From Nocardia sp. NBC_01329 (GTDB lineage: Bacteria > Actinomycetota > Actinomycetes > Mycobacteriales > Mycobacteriaceae): a stretch of DNA of 64,000 nt. Made by a program: the position numbers and the translations under genes. The notes beneath the pieces are model-generated. The model did not search any database. It had not been told where the DNA came from and saw only the letters and a program-made list of their open reading frames with translations. Location: the NCBI RefSeq assembly GCF_035956715.1, contig NZ_CP108381.1, positions 5,736,001 to 5,800,000 of the forward strand. The letters are read 5' to 3'. This document shows, piece after piece, positions 7,313 through 14,479 of the stretch. Numbering within the stretch: position 1 is the first letter of the stretch; every line of letters begins with the position of its first letter.

Positions 7313-9325
7313 TCAATACTCTCGAACCCCGTCGGCCGGTCCGCCGGTGTCCTTGGTTTCCGTGTGCGACCAGGAGACGCGGGTGATCGGACCGGCGGGT
7401 CGCGGTGTTCCGGCAATCGGGGTGGAGAACACCGCGATGAACGCCACCGGGTCTGCCGCGGTGAGTTCGATGAGATTGGCCGCCGCCGCCGAGATCCGCG
7501 CGAAGCGCCGTGCCAACCGGCCCGCGTCGAGATCTGGATCCTGCTGTTCCCGGTCCTCGCCGGCCGCTCCCGGCTCCTGTGCCGCACACACCGAACCGCT
7601 TGCGGTATCGGCAGATACGGCGACCCCGACCGTCGTATCCTCGAAAACCTGTGCCGCATGGACTACTCCGCGAATAGTGCAGCCGGTTTCGCGAATATCA
7701 CGCAGCGCATTGTCGAGGTCGTGTCGGTCGGCGGTATCGCAGCGCACCACCACGATCCGATCCTCGAGCCCCTCGAGCAGCGGCGGGACCGGGCGCGGTG
7801 AGCGAGTCGGCACGACTACATCGCGAGCACCCGCCGCGAGCAGTCGCCGCACCATAACCGACCCGAGAGCACCCAAACCGCCACTGACCACGTAGGTTCC
7901 GGATCGATCGATCGTCATCGGCGGGTCCAGGGCGACCCGGCCCGCGATGAAGCGGATAGCCCTATTGGCATCGACCACCCGGGTCCATGCGATGATATCT
8001 GTGGGTGGGGGGCTGTCGGCGAGCCGTACCGATGCCAGCGTTCCGGCACCCGTGGCCTCCGCCCGCAAATCCTCCCCGTTCGGCAGCCGGTCGGGATCAG
8101 CCGTGTCCTCGTGCTCGGAAGACTCCGATCGTCCCGGTACACCGCAAGATCCCGAAGTGCCGAAAGAGACTGCCGGAAGGCCTGTTCCGTAACCGCCCGG
8201 CGCGTTCTCCCACTCTGCGGGCGAAGTTTCCTGTCGCTCGCCGTTTTCGCCCACTGCGGTCCCCGTTCGATGGGGGAGCGGGCGTGGGGCGCCGTCGCGG
8301 CCGGTTTCCGTGATGCCGCCACCCAGTGCTCGCGTCGCGTGGAGCTGGGCGAGACAGGTGAGAAACGCCGTGCCCTCGTCTGTGCGGTCCGCCGTGCCGT
8401 AGGTGGTGTGCGCGAACTCCGGGACGGCCCGAACGGCCGTCGCGAGAAGCGGTTCGGGCCCGATCTCCAGGATCATCGACAGTCCGTCTTCGGCCGCCCG
8501 CAGCAGCGCCATCCCGAGTTCTACCCGGCGGGTGATGTTCTCGGCCCAATAAGCGGGTGACATCTCCGCCGAATCCACGACCGTACCGCCGTGGACTCCC
8601 GAGTACAGCGGGATACGCGGGACGGTGGGCCGTATCGGGCCGAGGTCGCCGAGGAACCGCGGCACCACCTCGGCCATGGCCGGACTGTGTGCAGGGTGAT
8701 CCGAACTCGTCCGGGCCGCGACGATACCGCGGCGTTCGGCTCGGCGTACCACCACATCCACATAACGCGAAGTGCCGGAGACCAGAACGGATCGCGGTCC
8801 GTTGATCGCGGCGATCGTCACCTTCTCCGCCATCGGCCGCACCAGCCGGATCGCCTCCGATTCCGAGGTCAGCAACTCGGCCACCGCACCGGATCCCGCC
8901 ATTCGGCCCGCCGCGCGGCCGCGCGCCACCGCGACTTTGGCGCCTTCGGCCAGTGACAGCGCTCCGGCCGTCACCGCGGCGGCGGCCTCCCCGATCCCGT
9001 GCCCGGCAACCGCGTCCGGCCGCACACCCCAGGCAGCCAGCAATTCGGCGATCGCCACCTGGAAAGCGAACAGGGCAGGTTGGACGAATTCCGGGTGGGA
9101 CTGCGCCGCGGCCTGCTCTGGGGCGGCCGTACTTCCCACGGCCTGCCGGAAACCGTAGCGAGGTGTCCAGACTCGGGGCCCGCCCGCGGCGGCGACAGCA
9201 TCGCCGGCGGCGGTGACCGCCTCGGCGAAGATCGGATAGCGTCCGGCCAGCGTCCGGCCCATCCGCTCGTGTTCCCCGCCTTCTCCACCGAACAGGAAGA
9301 GCACACCGTCGCGAGGACCGATCAT
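7313..9325 (-). CDS. Orphan, degenerate acyltransferase-ketoreductase polyketide synthase fragment
   Basis: This 670-residue protein has a malonyl/acyl-CoA acyltransferase-like domain (about 8-320), a low-complexity linker, and a Rossmann ketoreductase-like part (about 450-670; TYVVSGGLGALGS is the NADPH loop). The usual catalytic GHSxGE is GHGIGE here, so the nucleophilic serine is missing. The GQG-type entry motif is altered to FGGEGGE. The KR part ends before the usual catalytic Tyr region. No KS, ACP or other synthase gene lies nearby. It is either a decaying remnant or a protein kept for a non-catalytic role; the uninterrupted frame slightly favours the latter. Confidence 0.8.
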   Translation of the reverse strand: MIGPRDGVLFLFGGEGGEHERMGRTLAGRYPIFAEAVTAAGDAVAAAGGPRVWTPRYGFRQAVGSTAAPEQAAAQSHPEFVQPALFAFQVAIAELLAAWGVRPDAVAGHGIGEAAAAVTAGALSLAEGAKVAVARGRAAGRMAGSGAVAELLTSESEAIRLVRPMAEKVTIAAINGPRSVLVSGTSRYVDVVVRRAERRGIVAARTSSDHPAHSPAMAEVVPRFLGDLGPIRPTVPRIPLYSGVHGGTVVDSAEMSPAYWAENITRRVELGMALLRAAEDGLSMILEIGPEPLLATAVRAVPEFAHTTYGTADRTDEGTAFLTCLAQLHATRALGGGITETGRDGAPRPLPHRTGTAVGENGERQETSPAEWENAPGGYGTGLPAVSFGTSGSCGVPGRSESSEHEDTADPDRLPNGEDLRAEATGAGTLASVRLADSPPPTDIIAWTRVVDANRAIRFIAGRVALDPPMTIDRSGTYVVSGGLGALGSVMVRRLLAAGARDVVVPTRSPRPVPPLLEGLEDRIVVVRCDTADRHDLDNALRDIRETGCTIRGVVHAAQVFEDTTVGVAVSADTASGSVCAAQEPGAAGEDREQQDPDLDAGRLARRFARISAAAANLIELTAADPVAFIAVFSTPIAGTPRPAGPITRVSWSHTETKDTGGPADGVREY

Positions 9326-9584
9326 CGTAGTGACACTGTGGAGGGACGGACTGCCTGGCGGCCGTGGCGAGCGGATGGCCTCACGCTTCGATTATGCCGG
9401 AAATTCCGATACACCGGATTTCCGAATCCGTTGGTGCCGTGAGTCTTCCACTCCCATGGTCTGGACCGGTATGTCAGGGGACGAGCCCGGCGACTCGCTG
9501 ATCTGTTTCCCGAGGTCCGCCGCTATCGGACTCGGTCGCCGGTGTTGTCCCTATCTCGTCCGGGCCGGCCGGTACCGTTGCCGA

Positions 9585-10538
9585 GTGGCCGATTCCGCGG
9601 ACGGACGTACCCGCACCCTGCCCACCGTGTTGCGCTGCTGCGCGGCACTGGCCGCTACTCCGGCGCGGCTGCTGCGTCCTCGGCGGGCCGATACCGGATT
9701 CCTGGCGCGGCTGGAACCCGCACCGTTGCCGCCGGCCCGGGTGAGCGTGGGGCTGACCGTACTCGTCCAGGGCCGGATGTCGGCTCCGACGACCATCGTC
9801 GCCGAAGGAGTGCGCAGTTTCGGACATCTGCCGATGGTCATGGGCGCCTATATCGTCGATCACCCTTCGGCGCGATTCCTGGTGGACCCGGCACTGTGCG
9901 CTCATGTGCACCGGCGGGTGTTACCGGGACTGCCCTTCCCGATTCCATACCTCGTGGCGCCGGACGAGCCGGTGCTCGGCTTGGCGGACGCGCTGGCCGC
10001 CCGCGACCTCGACCCCGCCGCCGTCGATTTCGTACTGCCCACCCACCTGCACTGGGATCATATTTCCGGGGTGCTCGAACTACCGGCTTCGGTGCCGGTG
10101 CGGCTGCCCTCCGATGAACTGCGCTGGGCGCTCGACGGTCCGCACGCGCCGGTCGGGGTGGTCCGAGGCCCGCTACAGGGCCGTCCGCTGGAACCACTCG
10201 AACTCGACGGCCCGCCGGTGCTGACTTTCGCCCGCAGCCTGGACCTGTTCGGAGACGGTTCGATACTGCTGGTGGGTCTGGCCGGGCACACCCCGGGCAG
10301 TATCGGTGTCCTGCTGGCCACCCGGGACGGTCGCCGGGTACTACTCGCCGGTGATTCGGTATGGAACCGGCTGCAGATCGAGCTGATCCGAGAGAAGGCG
10401 CCCATGCCCGGGCAACTGTTCGACGCCGACCGCGATCTCGCCTTCGAGACCATTCACCGGCTGCATGCGCTGCCCGACGGTATCGAGGTGGTCGCCGCGC
10501 ACGACTACCACGCGGTGGCCGCGCTCGCCGCCCACTGA
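9585..10538 (+). CDS. MBL-fold metallo-hydrolase
   Basis: This 317-residue metallo-beta-lactamase-fold enzyme has a complete zinc site: THLHWDHISG (HxHxDH), GHTPGS, LAGDSVW and a C-terminal AAHDYH. The substrate is unknown. GTG at 9585 is preferred because the in-frame DNA upstream to 9330 encodes sequence without family character, although the SD before 9585 is weak. It is transcribed divergently from the PKS fragment and converges on the nitronate monooxygenase gene. Confidence 0.75.
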   Translation: MADSADGRTRTLPTVLRCCAALAATPARLLRPRRADTGFLARLEPAPLPPARVSVGLTVLVQGRMSAPTTIVAEGVRSFGHLPMVMGAYIVDHPSARFLVDPALCAHVHRRVLPGLPFPIPYLVAPDEPVLGLADALAARDLDPAAVDFVLPTHLHWDHISGVLELPASVPVRLPSDELRWALDGPHAPVGVVRGPLQGRPLEPLELDGPPVLTFARSLDLFGDGSILLVGLAGHTPGSIGVLLATRDGRRVLLAGDSVWNRLQIELIREKAPMPGQLFDADRDLAFETIHRLHALPDGIEVVAAHDYHAVAALAAH

Positions 10539-10602
10539 ACCGGCGCCGCAGCGAACCCGGGTAGTGCACTGAACTCCGGCGGTGCGGGCGCGGTCGACTC
10601 AC

Positions 10603-10643
10603 GACCGGAAAGTGCGGGAAGCCAGCCTTTCCCGCCCCCGGTC
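10603..10643. terminator. Bidirectional terminator between convergent genes
   Basis: A stepped hairpin has an inner stem of 7 bp (10614-10620 with 10629-10635) extended by GACCGG/CCGGTC (10603-10608 with 10638-10643). It lies between the convergent stops at 10538 and 10648. Confidence 0.6.
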
Positions 10644-10647
10644 AGAC

Positions 10648-11619
10648 CTAAGCCAGGAAACCGGCCAGCCGGGCGCTGATCAGTTCCTCGGCCTCGCCGA
10701 CCATCCGGTCGATGAGTTCGGCGCAGGTCGGGATGTCGGAGATCAAGCCCTGGCACAGACCGACCGACCAGATGCCGGCGTCGAGGTCGCCTTCTTCGAA
10801 AACACGCCGGCCGCGGGCACCGGAGACCAGTTCGCGGACGTCCTCGAACTTGCCGCCGGCTTTCTCGATCTCGACCACTTTGCGGCTCGCCTCGTTGGCG
10901 GCGACCCGGGCGGTGTTGTGCATGGTGCGGAAGATCAGCTTGGTATCGCGCTCGGAATTGGCGACGATCTGCTCCTTGACCTTCCGGTCGATGGAGGACT
11001 CCTCGGTACACAGGAACCTGGTCCCCATGTTCACGCCGTCGGCGCCCAGCGCCAGCGCCGCGACCAGGCCGCGGGCATCGGCGATACCGCCGGAGGCGAT
11101 GATCGGGATGGTCAGCGCGCGCGCCGCGGCGGGGATCAGGACCAGGCCCGGAATATCGTCCTCCCCGGGGTGGCCGGCGCATTCGAAACCGTCGATGCTG
11201 ACCGCGTCCACGCCGATCTTCTGGGCTTTGAGGGCATGCCGGACGCTGGTGCATTTGTGCACCACCTTGATTCCGGCCTCGTGGTAGGTGGGTAGGAACG
11301 GCTCCGGATTGCTGCCGGCGGTCTCCACGATCTTGATGCCGCTGTCCACGATCGCCTTCGCGTACTCCTCGTACGGCGGCGGGTTGATCGAGGGCAGGAT
11401 GGTCAGGTTCACCCCGAACGGTTTGTCGGTGAGTTCGCGGGTGCGCTCGATCTCGCGGCGGAGATCGTCGGGGGTGGGCTGGGTCAGTGCGGTGATGAAA
11501 CCGAGCCCACCGGCGTTCGCGACGGCGGCGACGAGCTCGGCCCGGCCGACCCACATCATCCCGCCCTGCACGATCGGATGTTCGATACCGAAGGTCTCGG
11601 TGAACCTGGTCCGCAGCAT
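10648..11619 (-). CDS. Nitronate monooxygenase-family FMN enzyme
   Basis: This 323-residue TIM-barrel flavoprotein is of the 2-nitropropane dioxygenase/enoyl-reductase-like family. N-terminal GIEHPIVQGGMMWV, the mid-protein SIDGFECAGHPGE block and the phosphate-binding IIASGGIADARG followed by ALGADGVNMGTRF are the family signatures. The ATG at 11619 has a GAGGAG SD. The physiological substrate is unknown; related actinobacterial enzymes act in fatty-acid or steroid degradation. It is divergent from the FadD5-like ligase, which would fit a shared acyl-CoA pathway. Confidence 0.88.
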   Translation of the reverse strand: MLRTRFTETFGIEHPIVQGGMMWVGRAELVAAVANAGGLGFITALTQPTPDDLRREIERTRELTDKPFGVNLTILPSINPPPYEEYAKAIVDSGIKIVETAGSNPEPFLPTYHEAGIKVVHKCTSVRHALKAQKIGVDAVSIDGFECAGHPGEDDIPGLVLIPAAARALTIPIIASGGIADARGLVAALALGADGVNMGTRFLCTEESSIDRKVKEQIVANSERDTKLIFRTMHNTARVAANEASRKVVEIEKAGGKFEDVRELVSGARGRRVFEEGDLDAGIWSVGLCQGLISDIPTCAELIDRMVGEAEELISARLAGFLA

Positions 11620-11951
11620 CGGTGCTCTCCTCTACTTTCGCGGAATACTCCGCGTCTGCTGCATGGTGCCACGGGTATCAGCACCCGATCAACCCTGGAA
11701 GTGAGTCGTGATTCGCACAAGTGAGGGGATCTCGTGTAGCTGGGCGACGTGCGCGGCAGCGGGTATCGCCGCAAATACGCGCTTCAGCGAGCGCGAACTC
11801 GTTCCCTGGTCGAGTTCCTCGGGATTAACCGCTATTCGGCCCCGATTTCCTTGCCGGTGCTCATGTGAATTGTTATTCTGCCGACATGTTCACACCGCGT
11901 GTGGCGCCGGGCACTCCGGCGGGTCACGCGGTACCGAGAGGAGTACGTGGG
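11620..11951. other. Divergent promoter region between the monooxygenase and acyl-CoA ligase genes
   Basis: These 332 bases hold no gene. A short dyad GAACTCGTTC (11795-11804) has the AACNNGTT core of KstR-type operators but lacks the flanking T and A, so it is only a weak candidate. Nothing else stands out. Confidence 0.35.
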
Positions 11952-13520
11952 ATGTCCACCGGTGCGCAGGCCCTCGACGAGCCGATCAGATCGCGTCGCA
12001 ATCACTGGAACAACCAGATCGCCGCGCACGCGGTGATGCGGCCCGACGAGGTGGCACTACGCTTCCGTGGCGCCGACACCACCTGGCGCCGACTGCACGA
12101 ACGGTCGCAGAAATTCGCCGACGCGCTCGCGCGCCGCGGCGTCGCGTTCGGTGACCGCGTGATCATCCTGGCTCTCAACTACCCCGAATACCTGGAAGCC
12201 GTGTTCGGGATCAACGCCCTCGGCGCGATCGCGGTCCCGGTGAACTTCCGGCTCACCCCGCCCGAGCTGGCCTATATCGTCGGCGACAGCGGCGCCAAGG
12301 CCGTGGTCACCGATTCCGTACTGCAGCCGCTGGCCGCCGCGGTTCGGGCGCAGGCGCCGGGTCTCGAGCACACCTTCGTCATCGGTGGCAGCAGTGGAGA
12401 GGGGGCCGTCGGATTCGAGGACGCGATCACCGAGACCGGGGGAGCGCACACCCCGCTCGATATCCCCGAGGACACCCCCTGCCTCATCATGTACACCTCG
12501 GGCACCACCGGCAGCCCCAAGGGCGCCGTTCTCTCCTACGGCAATATGAACGCCCAGGCGCTCACCTGTATCCGGGCATTGCAGCTGGAACAGGAGTCGA
12601 TCGGCTTCTGCACCTCGCCGCTGTTCCATATCGCCGGACTCGGCAGCCTGGCCCCCGCCTTCGTGCTCGGGGCGAAGACCGTGCTGCATCCGCTGGGCGC
12701 CTTCAGCGCGACCGAATTCCTGGACGCGGTCGAAGCCGAGCAGGCGACCTCCGCATTCTGTGTGCCTGCCCAGTGGCAGCTGATCTGCGACGATCCGACC
12801 GTCAAAGAACGCAAACTCGCGTTGCGGGCGCTGAGCTGGGGTGCCGCCCCCGCCTCGGACACCGTGCTGAAGGCGATGGCAGAGGCGTTCCCCGATGCCT
12901 TCAATGTCGCGGTGTTCGGCCAGACCGAGATGTCACCGATCACCTGCGTGCTCGAGGGCAAGGACGCGATCCGCAAGCTCGGTTCGGTCGGCAAGGTCAT
13001 CCCGACCATCCAGGCCCGTATCGTCGACGACGAGATGAACGATGTGGCGCCCGGCGAGGTCGGTGAGATCGTCTACCGCGGCCCCACCATGATGGCCGGC
13101 TACTGGAACAAGCCCGAGGCGACTGCGGCGGCTTTCGCCGGTGGGTGGTTCCACTCCGGCGACCTGGTCCGTCAGGACGAAGAGGGTTTCGTCTACGTCG
13201 TGGACCGCAAGAAGGACATGATCATCTCCGGCGGCGAGAACATCTACTGCGCCGAGGTGGAGAACGTTCTGTTCGCGCATCCGCTGATCCGCGAGGCCGC
13301 GGTGATAGGTAAGGCGCACGAGAAGTGGGGCGAGGTTCCGGTCGCGGTCGTCGCGCTCGACGATCCGGAAGGCGAGCTCACCCTCACCGACCTCGAACCG
13401 TTCCTCAACGAGAACCTGGCCCGCTACAAGCATCCGAAGGAACTCGTGATCGTGGCGGAACTGCCGCGCAACGCCAGCGGCAAGGTCGTGAAAGTGGAAC
13501 TGCGCAAGGTCGATTCGTAG
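11952..13520 (+). CDS. Fatty-acid/acyl-CoA ligase, FadD5-like
   Basis: This 522-residue adenylate-forming enzyme activates a carboxylic acid to its CoA thioester. Motifs in order are the P-loop IMYTSGTTGSPKGAVLS, FGQTEMSP, FHSGDLVRQDEEGFVYVVDRKKDMI (hinge), SGGENIYCAEVEN, and the catalytic lysine in RNASGKVVK near the C-terminus. The ATG at 11952 fits the FadD5-type N-terminus (RNHWNNQIAAHAVMRPDE). The likeness to mycobacterial FadD5 (mce1 operon) is from memory; here no mce genes are adjacent. The actual acyl substrate cannot be read from sequence. Confidence 0.9.
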   Translation: MSTGAQALDEPIRSRRNHWNNQIAAHAVMRPDEVALRFRGADTTWRRLHERSQKFADALARRGVAFGDRVIILALNYPEYLEAVFGINALGAIAVPVNFRLTPPELAYIVGDSGAKAVVTDSVLQPLAAAVRAQAPGLEHTFVIGGSSGEGAVGFEDAITETGGAHTPLDIPEDTPCLIMYTSGTTGSPKGAVLSYGNMNAQALTCIRALQLEQESIGFCTSPLFHIAGLGSLAPAFVLGAKTVLHPLGAFSATEFLDAVEAEQATSAFCVPAQWQLICDDPTVKERKLALRALSWGAAPASDTVLKAMAEAFPDAFNVAVFGQTEMSPITCVLEGKDAIRKLGSVGKVIPTIQARIVDDEMNDVAPGEVGEIVYRGPTMMAGYWNKPEATAAAFAGGWFHSGDLVRQDEEGFVYVVDRKKDMIISGGENIYCAEVENVLFAHPLIREAAVIGKAHEKWGEVPVAVVALDDPEGELTLTDLEPFLNENLARYKHPKELVIVAELPRNASGKVVKVELRKVDS

Positions 13521-13524
13521 GTCA

Positions 13525-13540
13525 TGTTTCACGTGAAGCA
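13525..13540. promoter_or_regulatory. parS-like ParB-binding site
   Basis: TGTTTCACGTGAAGCA differs at one base from the bacterial parS consensus TGTTTCACGTGAAACA. It lies 5 bases after the fadD stop, outside coding sequence. parS sites cluster near oriC and load ParB for chromosome segregation. A DnaA-box cluster and dnaB lie 12-14 kb away, consistent with an origin-proximal location. The 10-bp TTCACGTGAA core could also be another regulator's palindrome. Confidence 0.65.
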
Positions 13541-13609
13541 TTCGCCGGATCGGAAGATCCCTTGGGCTCGCCGATCCGGCACCTGCTCGTCTGCTCCGGC
13601 GTGCCCGGT

Positions 13610-13629
13610 GGCCGGGACTTTTCCCGGCC
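13610..13629 (+). terminator. Terminator-like hairpin downstream of fadD
   Basis: An 8-bp stem GGCCGGGA/TCCCGGCC (13610-13617 with 13622-13629) encloses CTTT, 90 bases after the ligase stop and before the next gene. Confidence 0.45.
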
Positions 13630-13669
13630 GGTTGTGCACCTGCGCCGGAGATGGTCGATTATCTACGCC

Positions 13670-14263
13670 ATGTCGGATCAACATGCTGCAGTCCTAGCCC
13701 TGCACTGGCAGGTGAACGTCATTCGGCCGGAAGGGTTCTTCGGCCCGATGCTGGCCGAGCCGGTGGCCGCCAGCGGTGTGGTCCAGCGGGCCGCGGATTT
13801 CCACACGCAGGCGGCGGAGTTGGGCCTGCCCATCATCTGCACCCGGTTCACCGTTCCGGAGGGGGAAGGCCGGCTGGTGCGCAATACCGGATTCATGCAA
13901 TCGGTCGGGGCGGCTCAGCACGAGTTCCGGCCGGACTCCGCCGGCAGCCGACTCATCGACGAGATCGCCGACCTGGCCGACCGGGTCGTCGACAATCAGA
14001 AGTTGTCGGGGCTGGCCGGTAGCGATCTGCCGCGTTGGCTGGCCGAGAACGATATCGACACGCTGTTCTTGACCGGTGTCGCCACCAACCTCACCGTCGA
14101 GCAGACCGCCCGCCACGGGACAGACCTGGGATTCACCGTCTACACGGTCGCCGATTGCGTGACCGCCGCCGATCCCCATGTGCACACCGCCTCACTGGCC
14201 AATATCGCACTCGTCAGCGCCGGCCTCCGCACCACCGCCGACGCCTTCGCCGAACTCGACTGA
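13670..14263 (+). CDS. Isochorismatase-fold protein lacking the catalytic cysteine
   Basis: This 197-residue protein is of the cysteine hydrolase (isochorismatase-like) superfamily. The fold landmarks are present: a first strand AVLALHWQVNVI, a VVDNQKLSG loop and LTGVATNLTVEQTARHG. The family nucleophile, normally the Cys of TNxCV, is Thr, and the first-strand Asp is His, so ordinary hydrolase chemistry is unlikely. Cys-less subfamilies are known in actinobacteria and have no settled function. ATG at 13670 is chosen as the first Met giving the canonical first strand. It converges on the LPG-synthase-like gene. Confidence 0.8.
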   Translation: MSDQHAAVLALHWQVNVIRPEGFFGPMLAEPVAASGVVQRAADFHTQAAELGLPIICTRFTVPEGEGRLVRNTGFMQSVGAAQHEFRPDSAGSRLIDEIADLADRVVDNQKLSGLAGSDLPRWLAENDIDTLFLTGVATNLTVEQTARHGTDLGFTVYTVADCVTAADPHVHTASLANIALVSAGLRTTADAFAELD

Positions 14264-14269
14264 CATTCA

Positions 14270-14319
14270 GGTCGAGGCCCGCCCCGGTTCTGGAGCGAAG
14301 GAGTGAAGAACCGGGGCCT
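14270..14319. repeat. Single copy of the CCCCGGTTCT/AGAACCGGGG palindromic repeat
   Basis: Arms CCCCGGTTCT (14282-14291) and AGAACCGGGG (14307-14316) flank a 15-base interior (GGAGCGAAGGAGTGA), preceded by GTCGAGGCCCG. Two longer copies of the same unit occur in tandem at 44.5-44.8 kb. Here it sits between convergent genes and may act as a terminator. The remaining bases to 14479 show no gene. Confidence 0.75.
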
Positions 14320-14479
14320 AGCCGGCCGATCGCGCGAGTTTGCTCTCGATCCGGTCGACGCCGAAGTCCACGACGACGGCCGCCTCGAACAAGTAGCTGG
14401 TCGCGGCGCCGAGCGCATTGTGGAACACGCCCTGATGGGCTCTGACCCGAGGCACCGGAGGCGGCGCCACAGATACAGC

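Noticed and set aside
7313..9325. Polyketide biosynthetic gene cluster
   Set aside because: No KS, ACP, thioesterase or tailoring genes nearby, and the AT lacks its nucleophile.
9330..9584. N-terminal extension of the metallo-hydrolase
   Set aside because: The frame is open, but the translated sequence lacks family character and covers the divergent promoter region.
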